A program made the translations under genes and the position numbers. A DNA stretch of 64,000 nt from DATKNA01 sp963755755 (GTDB taxonomy: Bacteria; Actinomycetota; Actinomycetes; Actinomycetales; Kineosporiaceae). Position 1 is the stretch's first letter, and the number at the start of each line of letters is the position of its first letter. Location of the stretch: contig CAVWLJ010000004.1 in assembly GCA_963755755.1 (NCBI GenBank), forward strand, positions 1 through 64,000, read 5' to 3'. Positions 18,019 through 27,451 of the stretch are shown in pieces. The notes beneath the pieces were generated by a model. It made no database searches, was not told the origin of the DNA, and saw nothing but the letters and a program-made list of their open reading frames with translations.

Positions 18019-20606
18019 TGACCGTCACCGCCAACCCCCAGTCGCCGGAGCAGGCGAGGCCCGACCTCGTCACGGCGACCATCGACGACGTCGAGGTGAG
18101 CGTCCCCAAGGGGACGCTCGTCATCCGTGCCGCCGAGCAGGTCGGGATCGCCATCCCCCGGTTCTGCGACCACCCGCTGCTCGCACCCGCCGGTGCCTGC
18201 CGGCAGTGCCTCGTCGAGGTCGCCACACCGGGGCCGGACGGCTCGCTGCGCGCGATGCCGAAGCCCCAGGCGAGCTGCACGCTCGAGGTGACGCCCGGCA
18301 TGGTCGTCCGCACCCAGTTCACCTCCCCGGTCGCCGCGAAGGCGCAGGCCGGCGTGATCGAGCTGCTGCTGGTCAACCACCCGCTCGACTGCCCGGTCTG
18401 CGACAAGGGCGGCGAGTGCCCGCTGCAGAACCAGGCGATGAGCAACGGGCCGGCGACCAGCCGCTTCCAGGAGAAGAAGCGGACCTTCCCCAAGCCGATC
18501 CGGATCTCGACCGAGGTGCTGCTCGACCGTGAGCGCTGCGTCCTCTGCCAGCGCTGCACCCGGTTCTCGAAGGAGATCGCCGGCGACCCGTTCATCGACC
18601 TGCAGAACCGCGGCGCCGACCAGCAGATCGGCGTGTTCTCGCCCGGCGTCCTCGGCTTCGCGACCTCCGTCGTCACCGAGGGCGGCGCGATGGCGGACGA
18701 GAGCGGCCAGCCCTTCGCGAGCTACTTCTCCGGCAACACCGTGCAGATCTGCCCCGTGGGCGCGCTCACGAACGCGGCCTACCGGTTCCGGGCGCGGCCG
18801 TTCGACCTCGTCTCCACCCAGGGCGTCTGCGAGCACTGCGCCTCGGGCTGCGGTCTGCGCGTCGACCACCGGCGGGGCACGGTCATGCGCCGCCTGGCCC
18901 TCGAGGACCCGACGGTCAACGAGGACTGGAACTGCGACAAGGGCCGCTGGGCCTTCCCCTGGCAGAGCGCTCCGGACCGGCTCGAGCAGCCCCTGGTCCG
19001 GGACGCCGACACCGGCGAGCTCCGGGTCGCCTCGTGGCCGGAGGCGCTCGACGTGGCGGCCCGCGGTCTGCTCGCCGCCCGGGACGCCGGCGGCGTCGGC
19101 GTGCTCGTCGGCGGCCGGGTGACCGTGGAGGACGCCTACGCCTACGCGAAGTTCGCCCGGCTCGCGCTGAACACGAACGACGTCGACTTCCGCGCCCGGC
19201 CGCACTCGGCCGAGGAGGAGGCGTTCCTCGCGCACGCCGTCGCCGGCGCCGGGCTGGGCGTGACCTACCGGGACCTCGAGGCCGCGCCGGCGGTGCTCCT
19301 CGCCGGATTCGAGCCGGAGGAGGAGTCGCCGATCGTCTTCCTGCGGCTGCGCAAGGCGGCGGCGAAGGGCCTCGTCGTCCACGCCGTCGCTCCCTACGCC
19401 AGCCGCGGCCTCGCCAAGCTCGACGGCCGCCTCATCGCGGCGGCACCCGGCACCGAGGCCGAGGTGCTGGACGCGGTGGGCGCCGGCGAGCTCGACGAGG
19501 TGCGCGAGGTGTCCGAGGGCCTGCGCACGCCCGGTGCCGTCGTCCTCGTGGGCGAGCGGCTCGCGACCGTGCCCGGCGCGCTCTCCGCCGCCGTCCGGCT
19601 CGCGAACGCGACCGGCGCCCGGCTCGCCTGGGTGCCCCGGCGGGCGGGCGAGCGCGGCGCGCTCGAGGCCGGGGCCCTGCCGTCACTGCTGCCCGGCGGG
19701 CGCCCCGTCGCCGAGGCCGCCGCGCGCGTCGACGTCGCCACCGTGTGGGGCGTCCCGACGCTGCCCGCCGTACCGGGCCGGGACACCGCGGGCATCCTCT
19801 CCGCCGCGCTCTCCGGCCGGATCGGCGGGCTCGTCGTCGGCGGCGTCGACCCGCACGACCTGCCGGACCCGATCCAGGCGCTCGCCGCGCTCGACGCCGC
19901 GGGCTTCGTCGTCAGCCTCGAGGTGCGCGCGAGCGAGGTCACCCGGCGTGCGGACGTCGTCCTGCCCGTGGCCCCGCCCGCGGAGAAGGCCGGCACGTTC
20001 GTGGACTGGGAGGGCCGCTGGCGCCGGTTCCAGCTGGCCCTGCGCAGCACCTCGATGTCCGACCTGCGCGCGCTCGACGCGCTCGCCGACACGATGGACG
20101 TCCCGCTCGGGCTCCGCGGCGTCGAGCGGGTCCGCGGCGAGATCGCGGAGCTCGACGCGTGGGAGGGCCAGCGCGCCGAGGCCCCCGACGTCCGCCCGGC
20201 CGATCCGCCGCAGCCGCAGCGCGGCACGGCGGTGCTCGCCACCTGGCACCTCCTGCTCGACGAGGGTCGCCTGCAGGACGGCGAGCCCTACCTCGCCGGC
20301 ACCCGGCACGTGCCGGTCGCCCGGATGTCGCTGGGCACCGCGGTCGAGATCGGCGCCGTCGACGGCGGTCCGGTGACGGTGTCGACGACCCGCGGAGCGA
20401 TCACCTTGCCGCTCGTCGTCACGCCGATGCCGGACCGGGTCGTCTGGCTGCCGACGAACTCCCCGCGCAGCGCGGTGCGTGCCACGCTCGGTGCCGACAC
20501 CGGCGCCGTCGTGACGGTCACGGCCGGCACCGCGGGCACCGGCGCCGCGGCGGCCACGCCCGACCTCGACGACCTCGACGAACTCGACGACCGAGGGAGC
20601 CCTGTC
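18018..20606 (+). CDS. nuoG: NADH-quinone oxidoreductase subunit G
   Basis: 75 kDa-type subunit that wires the NADH module to the rest of the peripheral arm. ATG at 18018 overlaps the nuoF stop. N-terminal [2Fe-2S] ligands (RFCDHPLLAPAGACRQCLVEV), HxxxCxxC-type NHPLDCPVCDKGGECPLQ, 4Fe cluster ligands CVLCQRCTRF, and an extra CEHCASGC with a distant WNCDKGRWAF, i.e. the N7 cluster kept in actinobacteria and E. coli. The molybdopterin-like C-terminal half follows. About 863 residues. There is no stop codon before nuoH in this frame: the frame runs on through DLDDLDELDDRGSPV into nuoH. In another frame a TGA overlaps the nuoH ATG, as at neighbouring junctions, so a one-base error is likely. Confidence 0.94.
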
Positions 20607-22049
20607 ATGACCCTCCCGATGGCTCCAGCCCTGCTGTCGAGCGAGAACCCGACGGCCGACTTCAGCCAGGACAACGGCTGGGTGGTGCTCGGAAAGGCGC
20701 TGCTCGTCTTCGTCTTCCTCGTCGTCACCACGCTGATCATGATCTGGGCCGAGCGGCGCGTGGTCGGCCGGATGCAGTCCCGGCCCGGCCCGAACCGCAC
20801 CGGCCCGTTCGGGCTCCTCCAGTCCCTCGCGGACGGCGTCAAGCTGGCGCTCAAGGAGGACATCATGCCGAGGGCGGTCGACAAGGTCGTCTTCGTGCTG
20901 GCGCCGATCATCGCGGCGACCACGTGCTTCCTCGCGTTCGCGGTCATCCCGTTCGGGCCGGTCGTCCGGATCCCGTTCACCGACATCCGGACGCCGCTGC
21001 AGCTGACCGACCTCAACGTCGCCGTGCTCTACGTGCTCGCGATCGCCGCGGTCGGCGTCTACGGGATCGTGCTGGCCGGCTGGTCGTCGGGCTCGACCTA
21101 CCCCCTGCTGGGCGGGCTCCGCTCGTCGGCGCAGGTGATCTCCTACGAGATCGCGATGGGCCTCGCGCTCATCAGCGTGTTCCTGTACGCGGGCTCGATG
21201 TCGACGTCCGCGATCGTCGACGCGCAGGCGCACGGGGCCACGCTGACGCTCGGCGGCTTCGACGTGCCGCTCCCGTCGTGGAACGCCTTCGTGCTGCTGC
21301 CGGCCTTCGTCATCTACTGCATCTCGATGGTCGGTGAGACGAACCGGGCGCCCTTCGACCTGCCGGAGGCCGAGGGCGAGCTCGTCGGCGGCTTCCACAC
21401 CGAGTACTCCTCGCTGAAGTTCGCCCTGTTCTTCCTCGCCGAGTACGTCAACATGGTCACCGTCTCGGCGATCGCGACGACGCTCTTCCTCGGCGGCTGG
21501 CGGGCGCCCTGGCCGCTGTCGCTGTGGAGCGGGGCGAACGCCGGCTGGTGGCCGGTGCTGTGGTTCATCGCCAAGCTCTGGGTGTTCCTCTTCGTCTTCA
21601 TCTGGCTGCGCGGCACGCTGCCCCGGCTGCGCTACGACCAGTTCATGCGCTTCGGCTGGAAGATCCTCATCCCGGGCGCGCTGATCTGGGTCATGGCCGC
21701 CTCGGCGATGCGGGTGCTCCGGACCAGCGGTGACCTCACCAGTGCCCAGCGCTTCGGTCTCGTCGCCGGGCTCGTGGTGCTCGTGGTCGGCCTGCTCTAC
21801 GCCTACGAGACGAACCAGCGCCGGCAGGCGGCGCTCGAGGACTCCCGCCACGAGGTGGTGCCCGACACCGTCGACCCCTTCGAGGGCGGATACCCTGTGC
21901 CGCCGCTACCGGGCCAGACCCTGGTCCGGACGGCCGGCCCCTCGGCCCTGTCCGGGGACGCCGACGAGGAGCCGCGAGCGGTGACCGTCGGCGCCTCGAA
22001 CGGGTCGGCGGCAGCGGAGACTCACAGCGAGGAGGTGCGCGGTGGCTGA
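20607..22049 (+). CDS. nuoH: NADH-quinone oxidoreductase subunit H
   Basis: Eight-helix membrane subunit forming the quinone chamber with NuoB and NuoD. I place the start at ATG 20607 (MTLPMAPALLSSENPT), with GGGAGCC upstream. Hallmarks: AERRVVGRMQSRPGPNRTGPFG, SLADGVKLALKED, LLGGLRSSAQVISYEIAMG, MVGETNRAPFDLPEAEGELVGGFHTEYSS (the acidic E-channel loop) and RYDQFMRFGWK. The last 80 residues after the final helix form a Pro/Glu-rich cytoplasmic tail typical of actinobacteria. It overlaps nuoI by 8 bases. Confidence 0.96.
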   Translation: MTLPMAPALLSSENPTADFSQDNGWVVLGKALLVFVFLVVTTLIMIWAERRVVGRMQSRPGPNRTGPFGLLQSLADGVKLALKEDIMPRAVDKVVFVLAPIIAATTCFLAFAVIPFGPVVRIPFTDIRTPLQLTDLNVAVLYVLAIAAVGVYGIVLAGWSSGSTYPLLGGLRSSAQVISYEIAMGLALISVFLYAGSMSTSAIVDAQAHGATLTLGGFDVPLPSWNAFVLLPAFVIYCISMVGETNRAPFDLPEAEGELVGGFHTEYSSLKFALFFLAEYVNMVTVSAIATTLFLGGWRAPWPLSLWSGANAGWWPVLWFIAKLWVFLFVFIWLRGTLPRLRYDQFMRFGWKILIPGALIWVMAASAMRVLRTSGDLTSAQRFGLVAGLVVLVVGLLYAYETNQRRQAALEDSRHEVVPDTVDPFEGGYPVPPLPGQTLVRTAGPSALSGDADEEPRAVTVGASNGSAAAETHSEEVRGG

Positions 22050-22779
22050 GCAGCCCCGCGACGAACGGCGCGAGGAGCACCACGACGGGCAGGGCGCCCG
22101 GTACCGCGACAAGATCGCGGGCTTCGGCGTCACGTTCACGACCATGTTCACGCGCGTGGTGACCGAGGAGTACCCCGAGGTCAAGGTCCCCACCCAGCCG
22201 CGCTACCACGGCCGCCACCAGCTCAACCGGCACCCGGACGGGCTGGAGAAGTGCGTCGGCTGCGAGCTGTGCGCCTGGGCCTGCCCGGCCGACGCCATCT
22301 ACGTCGAGGGCGCGGACAACACCGACGGGGACCGATTCTCGCCCGGTGAGCGCTACGGCCGCGTCTACCAGATCAACTACCTGCGCTGCATCTTCTGCGG
22401 GCTCTGCATCGAGGCGTGCCCGACCCGGGCGCTCACCATGACGAACGAGTACGAGCTCGCCGGCCCCAGCCGGGCGGGACTCATCTACGAGAAGCAGGAC
22501 CTGCTCGCGCCGGTGCTGCCCGGCATGGTCGAGGCCCCGCACCCGATGGTCGCGGGCACGACCGAGAAGGACTACTACAACGGGCTCGTCACCGAGGCCA
22601 CGCCCGAGCAGAAGTCGTGGGTCGAGGCGCGCCGCGGTGAGGGGGCCGCGAGCGAGGACCGGTCGGGCGGCGTCACCGGCCGATCCGAGGTGGAGGGGAC
22701 GGCCGCAGGCGCGGGGGACCAGCCCGGCGGCGTCGGCGCGGTCCCGGGGAGCGTGCGGCGAGCGCAGCGAGGTGAAGCG
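22042..22779 (+). CDS. nuoI: NADH-quinone oxidoreductase subunit I
   Basis: Ferredoxin-like subunit with two [4Fe-4S] clusters (N6a, N6b). GTG at 22042 lies inside the end of nuoH. Ligand sets CVGCELCAWACPADAIYVEG and CIFCGLCIEACPTRALTM are complete; YPEVKVPTQPRYHGRHQLNRHPDGLEKC precedes them (quoted in part: PRYHGRHQLNRH). The conserved domain ends near codon 200 (KSWVEARRGEG). The frame then continues through about 45 low-complexity residues into nuoJ without a stop. A TGA in another frame at 22638-22640 may be the natural end, so the 3' boundary is uncertain. Confidence 0.9.
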
Positions 22780-23597
22780 ATGAGCGGTGGCGAGTCGGTC
22801 CTGTTCTGGGTCCTGGGCCCGATCATGGTGATCGCCGCGGTCGGCCTGCTCTTCGCCAAGAAGGCCGTGCACGCGGCGCTGTCCATGGCGCTGGTCATGG
22901 TCAGTCTCGGCATCGTCTACTTCGCCCAGCAGGCGCCCTTCCTGGGCGCGGTGCAGATCTTCGTCTACACCGGCGCCGTCATGATGCTCTTCCTGTTCGT
23001 GGTCATGCTCATCGGCGTCGACTCCTCGGACTCCCTGATCGAGACGATCAAGGGTCAGCGCGGGGCGGCCACCCTGCTCGGCATCGGCATGGTCGTCCTG
23101 CTCGTGGGGACCCTCGCGCACGTGACGCTCCCGCCGCCCGCGAACCTCTCGAAGATCAACGCCGACGGCAACATCACGACGGTCGCCACGCTGATCTTCG
23201 GGCCCTACGTCTGGGCGTTCGAGATCACGGGCGCGCTGCTCATCACCGCGGCGCTCGGGGCGATGGTCCTCGCCCACCGGGAGCGGCTCTTCCCCAAGCC
23301 CACCCAGCGGGAGCTGGCGACCAAGCGGATCAAGGAGGGCCCGATCAAGGCCCCGCTGCCGGCGCCCGGCGTCTTCGCCCGGCACAACGCGGTCGACATC
23401 CCGGCCCTCCTGCCCGACGGCACGCCGAGCGAGCTGTCGGTCTCCCGCGTCCTCACCGCCCGCGGCCAGATGCGCGGACCCAGGAGCTCAGCGGCGACGT
23501 CGGTGCGGTCGTCACCGAGATCGAGGACCCGCTCGGCGAGGACGAGGACCACGCCACCGACGAGGGCGTCCGCACCCGGGGAGGTGACCGGCGGTGA
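22780..23597 (+). CDS. nuoJ: NADH-quinone oxidoreductase subunit J (one frameshift)
   Basis: Five-helix membrane subunit next to NuoA and NuoK. ATG at 22780 with GAGGTGAAGCG upstream starts MSGGESVLFWVLGP. AKKAVHAALSMALVMVSLGIVYF and the pi-bulge helix FVYTGAVMMLFLFVVMLIGVD are conserved. Near 23470 the frame changes by one missing base: after VLTARGQMR the correct frame continues TQELSGDVGAVVTEIEDPLGE to a TGA at 23595-23597 that overlaps nuoK (GTGA), as at other junctions. The acidic tail is an actinobacterial trait. Confidence 0.92.
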
Positions 23598-23893
23598 GCC
23601 TGGTCTGGTGGCTCTACCTGTCGGCGCTGCTCTTCTCGATCGGGGCGACGACCGTGCTCGTCCGCCGGAACGCGATCATCGTGTTCATGGGGGTCGAGCT
23701 CATGCTCAACGCGACGAACCTCGCGTTCGTGACGTTCGCCCGCCAGGAGGGCAACCTCGACGGCCAGGTCATCGCCCTGTTCGTCATGCTCGTCGCCGCG
23801 GCCGAGGTCGTCGTCGGGCTCGCCATCATCATGACGATCTTCCGAACCCGCCGGTCGGCGTCCGTGGACGACGCCAACCTGCTCAAGTACTGA
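23594..23893 (+). CDS. nuoK: NADH-quinone oxidoreductase subunit K
   Basis: 99-residue, three-helix proton-channel subunit. GTG start overlaps the nuoJ stop. Helix 2 IIVFMGVELMLNATNLAFVTF carries the conserved Glu (GVELM), and helix 3 (AAAEVVVGLAIIMTIFR) carries the second conserved Glu. The C-terminus VDDANLLKY is family-typical. Confidence 0.96.
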   Translation: MSLVWWLYLSALLFSIGATTVLVRRNAIIVFMGVELMLNATNLAFVTFARQEGNLDGQVIALFVMLVAAAEVVVGLAIIMTIFRTRRSASVDDANLLKY

Positions 23894-23911
23894 GGTCCAG
23901 GGGGCCACACC

Positions 23912-25858
23912 GTGACTCACCTCCTCGCCGCTGCCGAGCCCGCGCGTGGCGTCTACACCGCCGCCAGCGGCACGCTGCAGAACGGCGCCTGGCTGCTCGT
24001 CGCGCTCCCCGCGCTCGGGGCCGCCGTCCTGCTGCTGGGCGGGCGGAGGACGGACCGGTGGGGGCACTGGCTCGCCGTGGCCCTGTCGTGGGCGGCGTTC
24101 GTCTGGGCCGCGTTGCTGTTCTTCAACATCCTCGCGCTCCCCACCGGCGACCGCTCCCGCGACCTCCACCTGTTCAACTGGATCCCGGCGGGGAGCTTCC
24201 AGCTGAGCGCCGGCATGCTGCTGGACCCGCTGTCGGTGACGTTCGTGCTGCTCGTGACGTTCGTCGGGTCGCTCATCCACGTGTACGCCGTGGCGTACAT
24301 GGAGCACGACCACGACCGGCGCCGGTTCTTCGCCTACCTCAACCTGTTCGTGGCGTCGATGCTCCTGCTCGTCCTGGCGGACAGCTACCTGCTGCTGTAC
24401 GTCGGCTGGGAGGGCGTCGGCCTCGCGTCGTACCTGCTGATCGGGTTCTGGAACTACAACCCCGCCTACGCGACGGCCGCCAAGAAGGCCTTCGTCGTCA
24501 ACCGGGTCGGCGACTTCGGCCTCTCGATCGCCCTCATGATCATGTTCGCCGGGTTCGGGTCGGTGGCCTACTCCGTGGTCCTGCCGAACGCGGGCAAGGC
24601 CTCCGAGGGGCTGCTCACCGCGATCGGGCTCATGCTCCTGCTCGGGGCGTGCGGCAAGTCCGCGCAGTTCCCGCTGCAGTCGTGGCTCGGCGACGCGATG
24701 GCCGGCCCGACCCCGGTCTCCGCGCTGATCCATGCCGCCACCATGGTCACCGCGGGCGTCTACCTCGTCGTCCGGTCCGGCCCGATCTACGAGGGTGCGC
24801 CGAACGCGGCGCTCGTCGTCGTGATCGTCGGCGCGATCACCCTGCTCTTCGGGGCGATCGTCGGCTGTGCCAAGGACGACATCAAGAAGGCCCTGGCGGC
24901 GTCGACGATGTCGCAGATCGGCTACATGATGCTCGCCGCCGGGCTGGGGCCGGTCGGCTACGTGTTCGCGATCCTCCACCTGGTCACGCACGGCTTCTTC
25001 AAGGCCGGCATGTTCCTCGGGGCCGGGTCGGTGATGCACGGGATGAACGACTCCGTCGACATGCGCCGCTTCGGCGGGCTCTTCAACCCGATGCGCATCA
25101 CAGCGTTGACGTTCGGAGCCGGCTGGCTGGCCATCCTCGGCGTCCCGCCGTTCTCCGGGTTCTTCAGCAAGGACAAGATCATCGAGACGGCCTTCGCGAC
25201 CGGCGAGGGTTGGCGGCCGTGGGTGTTCGGCCTGGTGGCCCTCGTCGGCGCCGGCATCACCGCCTTCTACATGTCCCGGCTGTACTTCATGACCTTCCTC
25301 AGCAAGCGGCGCTGGGTCGAGGACGCGCACCCGCACGAGTCGCCCGCCCTCATGACCGGCCCAATGATCATCCTGGCGGTCGGCTCGGTCGCCGTCGGCG
25401 GCCTGCTCGTGATCGGCGGCGCGTTCCAGAACTGGCTGGAGCCCTCGACCGGTGCCCCCCGCGAGGGGGAAGCGGTGATCTCGACGGCGTTCCTGCCGTG
25501 GCTGACCATCCTCGTCGTGCTCGCGGGACTCGCCCTGGCCTGGCGGATGTACCTCGCCTCGCCGGTGCCCGAGGTCGCGCCGCGGGGCTCCATCCCGACC
25601 ATCGCCGCCCGCCGCGACCTCTACCAGGACGACGTCAACGAGGCCGTCTTCATGCGGCCCGGGCAGTACCTCACCCGGTCGCTCGTCTTCGCCGACGTCC
25701 GCGGCGTCGACGGCGCGGTCCGCGGCATCGCCGCATCCATCGGGGGGCTCGCCGGCCGGACCCGGCGCTGGCAGACCGGTTTCGTCCGCTCCTACGCCAT
25801 GTCGATGCTCGCGGGCGTGATCGTGCTCGCGCTCGGCGTGCTCGTCGTCCAGCTCTGA
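23912..25858 (+). CDS. nuoL: NADH-quinone oxidoreductase subunit L
   Basis: Largest antiporter-like proton-pumping subunit (648 residues). Key channel residues are present: Glu in GWEGVGLASYLLIGFW, Lys in GKSAQFPLQSWLGDAMAGPTPVSALIHAATMV, and Lys in HGFFKAGMFLGAGSVMH. PPFSGFFSKDKIIE is the conserved TM12 loop. The lateral amphipathic helix and the last membrane helix (SMLAGVIVLALGVLVVQL) lie at the C-terminus. GTG start at 23912, 18 bases after nuoK. Confidence 0.96.
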   Translation: MTHLLAAAEPARGVYTAASGTLQNGAWLLVALPALGAAVLLLGGRRTDRWGHWLAVALSWAAFVWAALLFFNILALPTGDRSRDLHLFNWIPAGSFQLSAGMLLDPLSVTFVLLVTFVGSLIHVYAVAYMEHDHDRRRFFAYLNLFVASMLLLVLADSYLLLYVGWEGVGLASYLLIGFWNYNPAYATAAKKAFVVNRVGDFGLSIALMIMFAGFGSVAYSVVLPNAGKASEGLLTAIGLMLLLGACGKSAQFPLQSWLGDAMAGPTPVSALIHAATMVTAGVYLVVRSGPIYEGAPNAALVVVIVGAITLLFGAIVGCAKDDIKKALAASTMSQIGYMMLAAGLGPVGYVFAILHLVTHGFFKAGMFLGAGSVMHGMNDSVDMRRFGGLFNPMRITALTFGAGWLAILGVPPFSGFFSKDKIIETAFATGEGWRPWVFGLVALVGAGITAFYMSRLYFMTFLSKRRWVEDAHPHESPALMTGPMIILAVGSVAVGGLLVIGGAFQNWLEPSTGAPREGEAVISTAFLPWLTILVVLAGLALAWRMYLASPVPEVAPRGSIPTIAARRDLYQDDVNEAVFMRPGQYLTRSLVFADVRGVDGAVRGIAASIGGLAGRTRRWQTGFVRSYAMSMLAGVIVLALGVLVVQL

Positions 25859-25876
25859 GAGGGAAGCTTCCACCCC

Positions 25877-27451
25877 ATGGACATGCCCTGGCTGACCACG
25901 ATCGGCCTGCTGCCCACCGTGGGCGCCCTCGTCGCATGGGGGTCGCTGCTCCGCAGCCCCGCGACGGACGGCGGCGACGAGGAGTCGGCGGCGTCGTTCG
26001 CCCGCTGGACGGCCCTGATCGCCTCGCTGGCCACGTTCGCCCTCAGCCTCGTGGTCGCGATCCGGTTCGACGTCGGCCGGGCCGGGACGTACCAGTTCTC
26101 CGAGGTGCACAGCTGGATCCCGCAGTTCGGCGTCAGCTACGCCGTCGGCGTCGACGGCATCGCGCTCACCATGCTCGTGCTCTCCACCGTGCTCGTGCCG
26201 GTCTGCGTGCTCGCCGGCTGGCGTGAGATCCCGGGCCGGCGGGCCGTCAACTTCTTCGCCCTCATGCTCGTGCTCGAGACGTTCATGGTCGGGGTCTTCG
26301 TCGCCCGCGACGTGTTCCTCTTCTACGTCTTCTTCGAGGCGATGCTCATCCCGACGTACTTCCTCATCGGGGAGTTCGGCGGTGCCCAGCGCCGGTACGC
26401 GTCGGTGAAGTTCCTGCTGTACTCGCTGTTCGGCGGCCTCGTCATGCTCGTCGCCGTCATCGCGGTGTACTTCCAGGGCAAGGGCGGCCCGCAGGGCTTC
26501 CTCACGAGCAACCTCACCGGCATCAGCTACTCGAGCACGACCGTGGAGCGCCTCCTCTTCGCCGGGTTCTTCCTGGCCTTCGCGATCAAGGCCCCGATGT
26601 GGCCGGTCCACACCTGGCTCCCGGACGCCGCGGCCGAGGCGCCCGCCGGAGTCGCGGTGCTGCTGGTCGGCGTCCTCGACAAGGTCGGCACCTTCGGCAT
26701 GATCACGCTGTGCCTGCCGCTGTTCCCGAACGCCTCGAAGTGGGCGGCACCCGTCGTCCTCGCCCTGGCCGTCGTCTCCGTCGTCTACGGCGCGCTGCTC
26801 GCGATCGGCCAGACCGACCTGAAGCGGCTGATCGCCTACACCTCGGTCTCGCACTTCGGCTTCATCGTGCTCGGCGTCTTCGCCTTCACCTCGACCGCGC
26901 AGGCCGGGTCCGTGCTCTACATGGTCAACCACGGGTTCTCCACCGCGGCGCTGTTCCTCGTCGCCGGCATGCTCATCGCCCGCCGGCGGTCGCAGCAGAT
27001 CGACGACTACGGCGGCCTGCAGCGGTCCACGCCGCTGCTCGCCGGGGCCTTCCTCGTCGCCGGTCTCTCCAGCCTGGCGCTGCCCGGCCTGTCCAGCTTC
27101 ATCAGCGAGTTCCTCGTGCTCGTCGGCACGTTCACGCGCTACCCGGGGGCCGCCGTCATCGCGACGCTGGGCATCATCCTGGCCTCGCTGTACATCCTGC
27201 TGACCTACCAGCGGATGTTCACCGGCCCGGTGCGTGAGTTCGCCGCCGGCTGGCGGGACATGGACGCCCGCGAGGCGTGGGTGGTCGCGCCGCTCATCGC
27301 GGTCATCGTGGCGCTCGGCTTCTTCCCGAAGCCGGTCCTCGACGTCCTCAACCCCGCGATCGGCCGCACCATGCAGCAGACGTCGTCGCACGACCCCGCC
27401 CCCACCGTGCCGGGCGTCCAGCCCGCCACCGCTGAAGGGACCAGCAAGTGA
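25877..27451 (+). CDS. nuoM: NADH-quinone oxidoreductase subunit M
   Basis: Second antiporter-like pump (524 residues, about 14 helices). Channel residues: Glu in LFYVFFEAMLIPTYFLIG, Lys in AFAIKAPMWPVHTWLPDAAAEAP, Lys in QTDLKRLIAYTSVSHFGF and Glu in GLSSFISEFLVLVG. ATG at 25877 follows an AGAGGGAAGC ribosome site. Its stop overlaps the nuoN GTG (GTGA). Confidence 0.96.
   Translation: MDMPWLTTIGLLPTVGALVAWGSLLRSPATDGGDEESAASFARWTALIASLATFALSLVVAIRFDVGRAGTYQFSEVHSWIPQFGVSYAVGVDGIALTMLVLSTVLVPVCVLAGWREIPGRRAVNFFALMLVLETFMVGVFVARDVFLFYVFFEAMLIPTYFLIGEFGGAQRRYASVKFLLYSLFGGLVMLVAVIAVYFQGKGGPQGFLTSNLTGISYSSTTVERLLFAGFFLAFAIKAPMWPVHTWLPDAAAEAPAGVAVLLVGVLDKVGTFGMITLCLPLFPNASKWAAPVVLALAVVSVVYGALLAIGQTDLKRLIAYTSVSHFGFIVLGVFAFTSTAQAGSVLYMVNHGFSTAALFLVAGMLIARRRSQQIDDYGGLQRSTPLLAGAFLVAGLSSLALPGLSSFISEFLVLVGTFTRYPGAAVIATLGIILASLYILLTYQRMFTGPVREFAAGWRDMDAREAWVVAPLIAVIVALGFFPKPVLDVLNPAIGRTMQQTSSHDPAPTVPGVQPATAEGTSK

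Noticed and set aside
23453..27391. Minus-strand 1312-codon ORF antisense to nuoJ-nuoM
   Set aside because: Highly charged Asp/Glu/Arg/His composition is typical of the antisense of GC-rich membrane-protein genes; no domain is visible.
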